The notes beneath the pieces are model-generated. The model was not told where the DNA came from. It searched no databases and saw only the letters and a program-made list of their open reading frames with translations. Positions 8,607 to 17,053 of a stretch of 64,000 bases of DNA are shown here, one piece after another. Position 1 is the first letter of the stretch, and each line of letters opens with the position of its first letter. Where the stretch lies: positions 682,001 through 746,000 of the forward strand of contig BQJK01000001.1 in the NCBI GenBank assembly GCA_021604665.1. The letters are read 5' to 3'. Origin of the DNA: Rhodomicrobium sp. Its GTDB lineage: Bacteria > Pseudomonadota > Alphaproteobacteria > Rhizobiales > HXMU1428-3. The translations under genes and the position numbers were made by a program.

Positions 8607-8789
8607 ACAGCCCTTTGCTCATGGGATGTGATAAGCACCCCAACGATGGTTATTACCAGCAGATCATGGTTGATATAAAAGTGAGATCAATCAAAGGCTT
8701 TTAAAAACCTCTGCCACGCGCTATCAACTAACAGCGAATAAAAGGCTTATAATAACTGACGCCTGATAAAATATGAGGGAAGTGACATT

Positions 8790-9437
8790 ATGAAACTGAA
8801 AAAGGTTCTCAAAACCCTTGCTCTAATCGGCCTGATGAGTTCAGCCGGCATGACAGCACCAGCACAAGCCGCCGATGATGCCTGCCTTGCAGAACTAAAA
8901 ACCCTCATGAAAACATTTGATAGCCAAATCCCGAATTCCCGTGTCAGAACCACATTGGAAAGAGATGGAAAAATTCTTCAGGAGCAAAGCGGCGCTTATT
9001 TAGACGCTAAAAACTTCATCAATGAAAGCTTGCGCCATAACTACTGGACCATGGTTCGAGGTAATGATGAATACCGCTCTCGGGATGGCAAAGTCTGGCA
9101 AAAATTTAAGACAAGAACTGAGGGCTGGTCAGAGAAAGCCAGCGCTTACGGCGCAAAGATAATTACCGAGATTAGCAACGGCAAATGCGGTATGACAGAA
9201 GAGCTGGATGGCAAAAGCTATAAAGTTTATACCTACACCCATATCGCAACAGACCCTGCCCCAATCCATACAGAAAACAAAATCTATATTGAACCAAAAT
9301 CAGGCTGGCGCTACCGGTGGATTTCAACACTAACAGATAGCAAACCCCACACGATACTAACCAACGTCTTCACTAAAGATAACAACATTACCCTACCGGA
9401 CCCTGAGAAAAGGCCTGAACAAAAACCGGCAAACTAA
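8790..9437 (+). CDS. Secreted protein of unknown function
   Basis: The 215-residue product begins with a clear Sec signal peptide (basic MKLKK, hydrophobic core, cleavage near AQAAD). The mature part holds two cysteines (about residues 31 and 131) that could form a disulfide and repeated short strands rich in Tyr, Trp and Thr; the pattern recalls LolA/LppX-like half-barrels, but I cannot assign a family. A good ribosome-binding site (GAGGGAAG, about 8 bases upstream) supports the ATG at 8790. The C-terminus is proline-rich and charged. It stands alone between the Asn-synthetase-like gene and the cytochrome genes on the same strand, separated by 183 and 405 bases. Confidence 0.6.
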   Translation: MKLKKVLKTLALIGLMSSAGMTAPAQAADDACLAELKTLMKTFDSQIPNSRVRTTLERDGKILQEQSGAYLDAKNFINESLRHNYWTMVRGNDEYRSRDGKVWQKFKTRTEGWSEKASAYGAKIITEISNGKCGMTEELDGKSYKVYTYTHIATDPAPIHTENKIYIEPKSGWRYRWISTLTDSKPHTILTNVFTKDNNITLPDPEKRPEQKPAN

Positions 9438-9660
9438 CAAAGCCTAATACAAAATTTATTAGGACCGGCAACAGGCCTTTACATCACCGCCAGAGAACGC
9501 GAGTGAGCACAAGCTAACAAGTAACAAACGGCGTTTTATCAGTTTTAACATCAGATCATCTCCTTCTATTTATAAGTGATACGACCGGATGGATGAAATG
9601 CCGTCGCCGCCCGCTCCCTCAAATTTGCCCTTCCCACATACTGGGCATCACGCCCTATTA

Positions 9661-9709
9661 TTGATCTCGATCAAACCACCTATCAACAAATCAACACATA
9701 CTCTTTCTA
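9661..9709 (+). promoter_or_regulatory. FNR/FixK/Anr-type binding site with class II promoter spacing
   Basis: TTGATCTCGATCAA at 9661-9674 matches the FNR/FixK consensus TTGAT-N4-ATCAA at every defined position. A -10-like CATACT lies at 9697-9702, which predicts a start near 9709; that puts the centre of the box (9667.5) at -41.5, the classical distance for activation by FNR/CRP-family proteins. The two cytochrome c genes downstream are therefore probably induced under low oxygen. The box and spacing are seen in the sequence; the regulator is inferred. Confidence 0.75.
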
Positions 9710-9722
9710 CTCTTAAAGGGGA

Positions 9723-9806
9723 GGCACCTTTGAGTTGAGGTTTACTCTTGTCTGTTTGAGATGTCCGATTATGACGACTTCATCACATCAAGACCTCAAG
9801 GGTGCC
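9723..9806 (+). promoter_or_regulatory. Structured 5' leader with two mutually exclusive stems
   Basis: Bases 9723-9734 (GGCACCTTTGAG) can pair with 9795-9806 (CTCAAGGGTGCC) over 12 bp including one G-U. Immediately downstream, 9735-9741 (TTGAGGT) can pair perfectly with 9793-9799 (ACCTCAA). The two pairings use the same bases 9795-9799 and cannot coexist. The element ends 36 bases before the cytochrome ATG and would lie inside the transcript started near 9709. It may control translation or stability; no known riboswitch was recognised. Confidence 0.4.
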
Positions 9807-9842
9807 GCTATTTAGGGGAAATAGATAAGGGGTTCATTCTAC

Positions 9843-10280
9843 ATGATAAAACAGATTTCAGCAGCTCTCACACTGCTGCTCACCGGTGCTATTTGTTCAT
9901 CACCATCTATCGCAAATGAAGTAGAGAAAAGCCAACAGGGGCAAACCCTCTTTGTTTCATCATGCGCAACCTGCCATGGGGTGAAGGGCAAGGGTGATGG
10001 GCCAGTTGCCAATAATCTAATTATCAAACCCACAGATCTCACAACCTTAACAAACAAAAATTCCGGCGAATTCCCGCGCCAAAGAGTGAGCAAATATATA
10101 GATGGCCGTTCAGTAATCTCAGCCCATGGCAGCCGAGAAATGCCCGTTTGGGGAAATATATTCAAACTACAGGCAATCGAGAATGGCATATTACAAAATG
10201 ATAAAGACGGCCTTGAAAATAGTATCAAACAGCAAATAGACCAACTGGTCACCTATATAGAACAGCTGCAAACTCCTTAA
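9843..10280 (+). CDS. Periplasmic monohaem cytochrome c
   Basis: The 145-residue protein has a Sec signal peptide (cleavage near SIANE) and a single haem-attachment motif CATCH, followed by G-K-G-D-G-P as is usual for class I cytochromes c of the cbb3/soluble type. A Met in REMPVW is the likely sixth haem ligand. It would act as a periplasmic electron carrier or as a subunit of a larger redox enzyme. A second small cytochrome follows after 28 bases and both sit behind an FNR-type box, so an oxygen-limited respiratory role is likely. No oxidase or reductase gene is nearby, so the electron partners are not visible in the window. Confidence 0.85.
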   Translation: MIKQISAALTLLLTGAICSSPSIANEVEKSQQGQTLFVSSCATCHGVKGKGDGPVANNLIIKPTDLTTLTNKNSGEFPRQRVSKYIDGRSVISAHGSREMPVWGNIFKLQAIENGILQNDKDGLENSIKQQIDQLVTYIEQLQTP

Positions 10281-10308
10281 GGTTCACACTCAAACTAAGG
10301 CATATTTT

Positions 10309-10659
10309 ATGAAGTATCTTCAGACCTTTATATCAGCTCTATTAATCATCGCGCCGACAATGGCTAATGCGGAAACAGCTGAGCTAACAGAGCAACAGGC
10401 CAACGGCAAACAGCTAGCCCAAACCCATTGCGCAAGGTGCCATAACATATCATTGAGCGGTGAAAGCCCATTGCCCGCCGCCCCTGTATTTAGAAGTTTT
10501 AATGAAAAATGGCCTCTGAATTATCTGGAAGAGGCACTGGCCGAGGGTATAGTCACCGGCCATACAGACATGCCAGAATTTCAGTTTGAACCAGAGCAGC
10601 TCAGTCAGTTTTTAGCTTATATTGAAGCCTTAAAAACATCCCAAACACCAAAAAACTAA
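10309..10659 (+). CDS. Small periplasmic cytochrome c
   Basis: The 116-residue product carries a signal peptide (cleavage near ANAET), the haem motif CARCH preceded by His, and a Met in TDMPEF that fits the axial-ligand loop of class I cytochromes c, with a C-terminal helix (QLSQFLAYIEAL). It begins 28 bases after the preceding cytochrome gene and is most likely in the same FNR-controlled operon. The pair may hand electrons to each other or form a dihaem complex. It is convergent with the HD-GYP gene, whose stop lies only 30 bases downstream. Confidence 0.85.
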   Translation: MKYLQTFISALLIIAPTMANAETAELTEQQANGKQLAQTHCARCHNISLSGESPLPAAPVFRSFNEKWPLNYLEEALAEGIVTGHTDMPEFQFEPEQLSQFLAYIEALKTSQTPKN

Positions 10660-10689
10660 GCTTGTCACTGAAATGCAGTGGGTAAAGTT

Positions 10690-12060
10690 CTAAGCAGCAA
10701 TCTTCTCGCCAATGCGATCAAGAGCCACTTTAAGCGCTTCAAAACAAACCGGGTCAATCGCTTCATCAACCATGTCCCACATGATAGAGAGCGCCTTGGA
10801 AATAGGCATAGCCTTTCGGTAAGGGCGATCTGCTGTCAACGCATCAAAGATGTCAGCAACGGTGACAATCCTGGTATCCATATCAATCTCAGCCCCCTTT
10901 AACCCATAGGGATACCCCTTGCCGTCAAGCCGCTCATGATGGCCGCCAGCAATGCCCGCTATATCTGAAAATGCCGTGATATTTTTAAGGATGTTGAGCG
11001 AATAGACAGGGTGCATCTTAATCTGAGCAAACTCCTCATCATCAAGCTTACCAGGCTTATCAAGCACAGAATTACTAACACCAAGCTTGCCAATATCATG
11101 CAACAAAGCCGCTCGTTTCAACCAGCGGCGCTTCGTTACGCTATAACCAAGTTGCTCAGCTATAAGATCAGTAAAAACCGTCACTCGTTCACTATGGCCG
11201 CTGGTGAACGGGCTTTTGCTATCAACCACTTTTGCAAAAGCTTCTGCAATTTCATCTAAATAATCTTCATCCACCCGCCGCGCAATTTGCGCCGGCTCAA
11301 TCAGATAGATTTTATCATGAAGGTCAGGGGAAGCCAGCATTTGCCAAAAATCAGATGAGGCAGAAACCGCCTCAAAAGCTTCAACCATTGTGGGGTCAAA
11401 CCAACTGCCAGCCCGCTTTTTAGCTTCACTAAGCGCCGCTTCAGGCCCGCTTGCCGTATGGAAAACATCAATCACCTGCGATAGTAATGCAATCCGCGAA
11501 TAATTTGGGATATCTTCACCTGCAAGCCGGTCCGGCAAACCCTTACCATCCCACTGTTCGTCAAGGCTGCGAATACCAAGCGCAACATCTTCAGAGAAAC
11601 GCAGTTTCCTCGCAATGTCTGCACCGCGGTAACAGCGTGTTTCAATCAGCTCTTTTGCAATCTCCCCGCCCTCAACCATAACGGTCACAAGCGCGCGAAA
11701 ACGCTCCGCAAGTCCAGACTGCAACCCAGTATGTGACAACACAAAACGTAAGGCCGCCGGCAGGCTGCCATCCCAGGTTTTGAAATCATGCTTAAAAGTT
11801 AGATCATCGGTGAGGTAAAGCTCACAAATCCGCGCCGCGTTACTGCTACAACCGAGATCTTTCAGCAGCAACATATAATAAAGGTCTGAAAGCGCCTGAT
11901 CAGTTAAGCCCAGCTCCCGCCCAATATGATGCCCAATCCAGCAACAACGGATACAATGACCAATCGGTTGCCCTTCAGTCAGGTCCAGCGCACAGCTCAT
12001 CGCACTCAACAGCTCAGCCAAACGCAACTCGCCTGTAACCTTCAGCGGTTCATCATACAT
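10690..12060 (-). CDS. HD-GYP domain protein with a degenerate N-terminal copy
   Basis: The C-terminal half of this roughly 456-residue protein (from about residue 265 in the longest reading) is a complete HD-GYP domain: HDIGKLG, then HHERLDGKGYP, the residues that bind the metal pair and hydrolyse cyclic di-GMP. The N-terminal half looks like an older copy in which HD has become KD (KDLG) and GYP has become GLP (WDGKGLP); it is probably regulatory rather than catalytic. No membrane segment is visible, so the protein is cytoplasmic. ATG 12060 is preferred over an upstream TTG at 12072; neither has a strong ribosome-binding site. It lies downstream of the cell-wall hydrolase pair and could share their transcript. 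Regulation of c-di-GMP is inferred from the motif. Confidence 0.85.
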   Translation of the reverse strand: MYDEPLKVTGELRLAELLSAMSCALDLTEGQPIGHCIRCCWIGHHIGRELGLTDQALSDLYYMLLLKDLGCSSNAARICELYLTDDLTFKHDFKTWDGSLPAALRFVLSHTGLQSGLAERFRALVTVMVEGGEIAKELIETRCYRGADIARKLRFSEDVALGIRSLDEQWDGKGLPDRLAGEDIPNYSRIALLSQVIDVFHTASGPEAALSEAKKRAGSWFDPTMVEAFEAVSASSDFWQMLASPDLHDKIYLIEPAQIARRVDEDYLDEIAEAFAKVVDSKSPFTSGHSERVTVFTDLIAEQLGYSVTKRRWLKRAALLHDIGKLGVSNSVLDKPGKLDDEEFAQIKMHPVYSLNILKNITAFSDIAGIAGGHHERLDGKGYPYGLKGAEIDMDTRIVTVADIFDALTADRPYRKAMPISKALSIMWDMVDEAIDPVCFEALKVALDRIGEKIAA

Positions 12061-12206
12061 CTTAGTACCCAACTCACATAAATCTTGTTAGATATCAGAG
12101 AGTAGAGTAAATCACTTAAAGAAGAGTATGTGAAACCAGTCAGTTTCTAAGCAACTGAATTTACTTTAGTATATGGACCAGAGCATGAGGTCTTAACTTC
12201 AGATGT

Positions 12207-13313
12207 CTACCAGGCAACTTTAGCTTTAGCTGCGACAATCCGGTTATAGGCAGCATTAATAGTCGCCGGGGAAATTTGCCCCGTTTTCACAGCGTCCATA
12301 ATAATAGCAATCGTCTTGCCAGGCAGGTTAGGGTCAGGCCGCCGAGAATTAGAGATCATCAGCATATCCACACCCGCATTAATCGCCAGAATAAGTGTCT
12401 TCTTATATCCAAAATTCTTGGCAATAGCACCCATTTGCAGATCATCGGAAACAACAAGGCCTTGATAATTCAGCCGCCCACGTAGAACACCTGTTATCGC
12501 GGCCTTTGAGATAGAGACCGGCACCCCATCACTAGCAAGACCTTTATGAATAAGATGCCCAGGCATAACAGCCGGTGCATCACCGCTTTCAATCAACATC
12601 TTAAAGGGCAGTAATTCTTGTTTCTGCCAACTACCAGAAATATCCACAAAACCATCATGGCTATCACTGCGGCTCGAGCCATGGCCAGGAAAATGCTTAA
12701 GAACCGGCAAAACCTTGGTTTCCATGTGAGCCTGCACGAAGGCGCGGGCATATTTTGTTACTTTTTCAGGATCACGGCCATAACTCCGGCGCCACTTGCC
12801 AATTACCGGGTTTTTCGGATTAATAAGCAAGTCAACAACTGGGGCCAAATTCATATTAAAGCCGGCGCTTCGGCTAATTTTAGCAAGCTGTAAGAACCCA
12901 GCTTTTGCAGCATCAGGGCTCATTCGTTTAGCCACAGACCCGGCAGATGAAACAGACTTGTAACCAAGCTTTCGCCCAAGCCGCTGAACAGAACCACCTT
13001 CCATATCAACAGCAAGAAGAATACCTCGCCCACCAGCAGAGCGTTTGAATAGTGAGGTCATCCCTTTAACAGAGGCTTGGCTCTTAAAGTTATAACCAAG
13101 CATAACCACCCCACCAACTTGCCCCCGCTTTATTTGTGAAGCCAGCCGTTTTGCGCCAGCAGACCGAGAGGATGTCCCTTGAAAACCCATCATCAGCATT
13201 TGGCCAATTTTAGTTTCCAATTTTTCTTCAGCAAAACCTGGCTGAGAAGAAACAGTGGCAAAAGCCAAAACAAGCGCAGCAGTCATCATCGGCCGCAATT
13301 TAGAGCTAATCAT
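12207..13313 (-). CDS. Secreted glycoside hydrolase family 3 (NagZ-like beta-N-acetylhexosaminidase)
   Basis: The 368-residue protein is a single GH3 barrel. The KHFPGHG motif (206-212), SHDG (218-221, loop with the His/Asp acid-base pair of NagZ) and VVSDDLQMGA with the nucleophile near Asp290 are all present. Unlike cytoplasmic NagZ of enterobacteria it has a signal peptide (residues 1-28, cleavage near GFAEE), so it should remove N-acetylglucosamine from muropeptides in the periplasm. It starts 17 bases after the MltB-type transglycosylase on the same strand, which makes peptidoglycan turnover its obvious pathway. The ATG at 13313 is preceded by AAGGGA at a slightly long spacing. Confidence 0.85.
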   Translation of the reverse strand: MISSKLRPMMTAALVLAFATVSSQPGFAEEKLETKIGQMLMMGFQGTSSRSAGAKRLASQIKRGQVGGVVMLGYNFKSQASVKGMTSLFKRSAGGRGILLAVDMEGGSVQRLGRKLGYKSVSSAGSVAKRMSPDAAKAGFLQLAKISRSAGFNMNLAPVVDLLINPKNPVIGKWRRSYGRDPEKVTKYARAFVQAHMETKVLPVLKHFPGHGSSRSDSHDGFVDISGSWQKQELLPFKMLIESGDAPAVMPGHLIHKGLASDGVPVSISKAAITGVLRGRLNYQGLVVSDDLQMGAIAKNFGYKKTLILAINAGVDMLMISNSRRPDPNLPGKTIAIIMDAVKTGQISPATINAAYNRIVAAKAKVAW

Positions 13314-13329
13314 GTTACAGGAAATCCCT

Positions 13330-14148
13330 TTATTTATATTTGGATAGCTGGAGCGCTAATTTTGAGATGGTTTTTTGATAAACCGTAGCTCTGTTCCATT
13401 TTTTAATAACTTCATAATTCTGGCTTCCCTCTTGCCAGCCTTGCCCGGCTACCCAGCCATTGCCTTTAAACCAAGCCGCCGTTGAAGCCAGCGCATCAGG
13501 CACAGAGCGATAAAGGTCACGTTTATTATCGCCATCAAATGAAACCGCATAGTCAACAAACCGTGTTGCTAAAAACTGTGTCTGGCCAATTTCACCAGCC
13601 CAGGCGCCGCGCATTTGTTGCGGAGTAAGGTCACCATTTTCAACTATTTTAAGGGCAGCCACCAGCTCCGCTGTGAAAAATTCAGTGCGGCGGCAATCAT
13701 ATGCCAAAGTTGCGAGCGAACGAAAGATTGAGCGTTTACCCATAAAATGACCAAAGCTCGTCTCTAGCCCCCAAATGGTTGTCAACATTGCCCGCGGAAC
13801 ACCATATTTCTTCTCAATACGATTGAATAGACTACGATGTTTTTTCATTTTACGGCGCCCAATGGCCACCATACCTTTAGTGCGACGGGCATAGAATCTC
13901 TCAAAACTCTGCTTGAAAGACTTTTGCCCCCGATCAAGGCGAATAACTCTCGTGTCATAGCGAACACCATTTAAAGAGGCATCCAGCGTACGCTTAGAGA
14001 TCCCCTGATCCCGCATCTCACTTTTAAAAGCCTTTTTCCAGGCCCCAAAACCGCCCGCTGTATCGCCGCAACTAGCAGCCTGGGCCACACCCGTGAGCAT
14101 GAAAAACACAGTCACAAAAGCTGTAATATATTTCATCAAAGCCGGCAT
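13330..14148 (-). CDS. Lytic murein transglycosylase (MltB/SLT_2 family)
   Basis: The 272-residue protein has a signal peptide (cleavage near AQAAS, no lipobox) and the MltB-type catalytic domain: the Glu of WGLETSFG (Glu129), the GEIGQTQFL motif (185-193) and W-F-K-G-N-G-W (226-232). It cleaves the MurNAc-GlcNAc bond with 1,6-anhydro ring formation. The downstream GH3 hexosaminidase would process the released fragments, so the two form a small peptidoglycan-recycling operon. A second ATG at 14136 (MKYITAF) has TAAGGA about 11 bases upstream and gives a tidier signal peptide; it may be the true start. Confidence 0.88.
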   Translation of the reverse strand: MPALMKYITAFVTVFFMLTGVAQAASCGDTAGGFGAWKKAFKSEMRDQGISKRTLDASLNGVRYDTRVIRLDRGQKSFKQSFERFYARRTKGMVAIGRRKMKKHRSLFNRIEKKYGVPRAMLTTIWGLETSFGHFMGKRSIFRSLATLAYDCRRTEFFTAELVAALKIVENGDLTPQQMRGAWAGEIGQTQFLATRFVDYAVSFDGDNKRDLYRSVPDALASTAAWFKGNGWVAGQGWQEGSQNYEVIKKWNRATVYQKTISKLALQLSKYK

Positions 14149-14569
14149 CCTTATTCAGTCTCCAATGGGTTTGAGGGCGCAACCAAATTTTATCTTATTT
14201 GGGCCTGTTCTTAGCGGTCGATCCTATTGTATTAACCAGTTTGCTGCAACAGATCACAACGCTTAACAGCGCTAAAACAACAAGCAACTCATCGAAATAG
14301 AAAACCGACTAATCAAATCTTATTTTGCCATAACCTCTATGAAAAACATGACGAAAAAACGCTCACTTAAAATTGAATCACAAAACCCACAAAATTAACT
14401 AGAATAAGAATATATTGTTAGATATACGCCCAAAACAAACTTAAAATCAGAAATTGTTTGTTAGATATCAAAGCCTAGAAAAGTCACGTAATGTGGACCA
14501 ATTAATTTGACGGCCGCATTATTCAAATTACACAGCTATGAACTGATAAAGACAGATACTGAAAAACAC
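14149..14569. other. Divergent intergenic region with repeated TTGTTAGATAT motifs
   Basis: This AT-rich region between the divergent transglycosylase and copper genes carries TTGTTAGATAT at 14415-14425 and again at 14458-14468, 43 bases (about four helical turns) apart. A third copy, TTGTTAGATATC, occurs at 12085-12096, directly upstream of the HD-GYP gene. They could be operator half-sites. No CueR- or CopY-type palindrome was recognised. Confidence 0.35.
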
Positions 14570-15073
14570 ATGCTGAAATGCCGCCTGAAAACATCTCTGG
14601 TTACCCTATTGAGCCTGGTGCTAATGATACCATCGATGTTTTGCGTCTTCATTCCGGGCGGTTCAGCTCATGCAATGGCAATAAGTGCCACCTCCGGAAT
14701 AGAGACCACAACTAAAAATCAAATAGCGAACCATCAAATGATGAGCAATCATCATAATCATCAGGCAATGATGAAAAAGATGGCCAAATCAGCATCAGTA
14801 TCCAACAAGCTATCAACACCCCAGATGCTGGAATGTCTTTTCGATTGTTTAGATAAGTATGAGCAACCATCTTACCTGGCTGATAGCAACTCAGTGTTCA
14901 AGGCTCTCACCCCGCCTCAGAGTGATGAACTGCAAATCACCCTCCCAATTCATTTGCTTATATCTCTTTCGCCAAATGACCCCACAATATTGACAACTGG
15001 CCCACCGCCAGATCAATTTTCTCATTTTGAAAAAACAACTCCCCTCACAAAAACACACCGCCTGAGACTCTGA
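14570..15073 (+). CDS. His/Met-rich secreted protein of the copper-efflux locus
   Basis: From the ATG at 14570 the product is about 167 residues: a signal peptide or single N-terminal helix (CRLKTSLVTLLSLVLMIP), then a His/Met cluster (NHQMMSNHHNHQAMMKKM) and a C-x-x-x-C segment (CLFDC). Such clusters bind Cu+ or Ag+ in the periplasm. It lies directly upstream of cusB and cusA in the same direction and most likely acts as a metal chaperone or sensor-like accessory. A longer reading from TTG 14507 adds 21 residues without a hydrophobic start and is less likely. I do not recognise a named family. Confidence 0.6.
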   Translation: MLKCRLKTSLVTLLSLVLMIPSMFCVFIPGGSAHAMAISATSGIETTTKNQIANHQMMSNHHNHQAMMKKMAKSASVSNKLSTPQMLECLFDCLDKYEQPSYLADSNSVFKALTPPQSDELQITLPIHLLISLSPNDPTILTTGPPPDQFSHFEKTTPLTKTHRLRL

Positions 15074-15223
15074 GCAAGGCTGCGTTCATTTGTTTGCTGA
15101 TGCATGACCAATCAGCCAGATGCGAGCCCTCATTTATCACTCAGGCGTAGTTGTTGATCTATTCTAAAAACAGATAGCAATGTCGTCTTAAACACCAGCT
15201 TAAATATCTTCGCTGGTTGCTTA

Positions 15224-17020
15224 ATGAAAGTCGTTGCCATGCTAGTTTCAATTCAAAATATTTTAGAAGGCAATCAATTTAGAGCCATCAAGCTCGCCAT
15301 AATCCTCACGATATTAGCGCTATATATCACCGCCCAACCAGTTCAAGCTGAGCAATCAAAGTCTGATATATGGACCTGCCCAATGCACCCGCATTATATT
15401 GCAGATGAGATGGGTACCTGCCCAATCTGCGGTATGGATCTTGTCAAACGCGCCTCTGTAACCAAAACAGATAAGACCCCTGATACCCCTGCAGACCAAG
15501 CCCCCCTGATCACCATTGAGCCACAGATAATTCAAAATATGGGCGTGCGTACCGAGAAAGCAAAGCACAGTCATTTTGGCCGCCAAATAAAAAGCTTCGG
15601 CATCATCAAAGAAAATGAGCGCCTGTCTTCAGAACTATCCGCGCGGGTAGAAGGCTGGATAGAAAAACTCAATATCACAGCTGTCGGAGATGAGGTGAAA
15701 CCTGATGATATTCTGTATGAACTGTTCAGCCCTGAACTGCTGGTCTCTCAAAGAGATTATTTAACAGCGCGCCGCCAGGGCATGAAAGCAAGAGACAACA
15801 TAACCCGCCGCCTCACCAGTTTTGGGGTGCAACAAAAGGCTCTGAGCTTATTAGACAAAACAAATGAAGTTCAGCAAAACTTACCTTTTTTTTCTGAACG
15901 CACCGGCACAATTTCAGAGCTAAATGTTACAAAGGGCAGCTATGTGAAGCGCGGCATGACTATAGCTAAAATCCAGGATTATTCGAGCTTATGGATCATC
16001 GCCAAGGTGCCTGAAATAGATCTACCCTTCATCACCCTGCAATCAAAGGCAGAGGTCAGCTTCCCTAATCATTCAGCTCAAAAACTCAGCGCAACAGTTG
16101 ATTATATCTATCCAGATATAGATCCAAAAACACGCACTGGTCAGGTTCGGGTTTTGGTCGAAAATAAATCAGGCTCCCTCCGCCCCGGCATGTATGTTGA
16201 CATCCTCTTCGAGACAAATAAAAAACACCGGCTCAGCATCCCCTCAGAAGCCATCTTGAGGGATAAAGACGGAGACCGCGTCATCATCTCCCTTGGCAAG
16301 GGCGGTTTCAGATCAAGAAAAATAACAACAGGTCTGGTCTCAGCATCAAAAACAGAGGTTATCTCTGGCATGTCCGCCGGTGAAGATGTGGTGGTCTCCG
16401 CGCAGTTTCTTATTGATAGCGAAAGCTCTTTCAAAGAAGCATTCAGAAAATTAGAGCCTATCCAAAAGCCTCTCAGCCTTTTAAAGCCCAGCAAAACCCA
16501 GCTTGCCATGCTCGATCATCTCGTTGACGCAGCTCTCTATATCCATGAAACCCTAACCACAGACAAGACCATAACCGGTGAATATCTCACCCCCGCTCTT
16601 TCAGCTATTCCGCAGCTGCAAAGCAATTATGAAAACACGAAGCTTGCCCCCATCCTCATTTCAGCAGAAAAAGCTCTGAAATCCGCTCAGGCAGCTAACA
16701 CCAAACTTAAACTACAAGCCGCCTTAAAAGCGCTCACCAGCTCCCTGCTCCCCTGGATAACAAATGGTGCGCCAGAGCATTACACCAAAAACAATATCAA
16801 AATTTTTACGGATAAACCTTCAGCTGCAAACTGGTTGCAGCTTATCTCATCACCAATGCAGCGCCCCAAAAACCCATATGGTTCCGCCGCCGCACTCCCT
16901 TTTAGCTTTTCAATCAAATCCATGATTGAAAGCCCAGCCCCACATGCTGATGAAAAAAGGCTGATCAAAAAAGACCAAACCAAACATCTAGAACAAATAC
17001 CCAGCCACCAGCATCACTAA
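15224..17020 (+). CDS. cusB: CusB-type RND efflux periplasmic adaptor with metal-binding domain
   Basis: The 598-residue membrane-fusion protein has an N-terminal hydrophobic segment, then a heavy-metal-binding domain (about residues 50-75) with CPMHP and CPICGMD, and then the barrel-sandwich and beta-barrel core of CusB-like adaptors (about 95-420). The C-terminal 160 residues look like a worn DUF3347 domain ending in NPYG. The protein bridges the CusA pump and an outer-membrane channel and hands over Cu+ or Ag+. It starts 150 bases after the His-rich gene; cusA begins 33 bases after its stop. No cusC-type channel gene is present here, so an outer-membrane partner must be encoded elsewhere. 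Confidence 0.88.
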   Translation: MKVVAMLVSIQNILEGNQFRAIKLAIILTILALYITAQPVQAEQSKSDIWTCPMHPHYIADEMGTCPICGMDLVKRASVTKTDKTPDTPADQAPLITIEPQIIQNMGVRTEKAKHSHFGRQIKSFGIIKENERLSSELSARVEGWIEKLNITAVGDEVKPDDILYELFSPELLVSQRDYLTARRQGMKARDNITRRLTSFGVQQKALSLLDKTNEVQQNLPFFSERTGTISELNVTKGSYVKRGMTIAKIQDYSSLWIIAKVPEIDLPFITLQSKAEVSFPNHSAQKLSATVDYIYPDIDPKTRTGQVRVLVENKSGSLRPGMYVDILFETNKKHRLSIPSEAILRDKDGDRVIISLGKGGFRSRKITTGLVSASKTEVISGMSAGEDVVVSAQFLIDSESSFKEAFRKLEPIQKPLSLLKPSKTQLAMLDHLVDAALYIHETLTTDKTITGEYLTPALSAIPQLQSNYENTKLAPILISAEKALKSAQAANTKLKLQAALKALTSSLLPWITNGAPEHYTKNNIKIFTDKPSAANWLQLISSPMQRPKNPYGSAAALPFSFSIKSMIESPAPHADEKRLIKKDQTKHLEQIPSHQHH

Positions 17021-17053
17021 ATAACCAGCGCTTGAAAAGAAAAGCTAACCATC

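Larger units (their letters stand above)
9438..9842. promoter_or_regulatory. Cytochrome upstream region with palindrome, FNR box and structured leader
   Basis: This 405-base gap holds, in order, a 7-bp hairpin CCTAATA/TATTAGG (9443-9449 with 9457-9463; no T-run after it, so a poor terminator), the FNR/FixK box and promoter at 9661-9709, and a leader with a long-range stem at 9723-9806. AAGGGG at 9827-9832 is the ribosome-binding site of the cytochrome at 9843. The gap lacks plausible coding frames. Confidence 0.5.

Noticed and set aside
8669-8690. TTGAT...ATCAA upstream of the secreted protein at 8790, as a possible FNR box.
   Set aside because: The half-sites are too far apart; FNR/FixK sites need four bases between TTGAT and ATCAA.
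9839-10252. A 137-codon minus-strand frame opposite the first cytochrome gene.
   Set aside because: The plus-strand gene has a signal peptide and a haem motif; the antisense frame has no recognisable feature.
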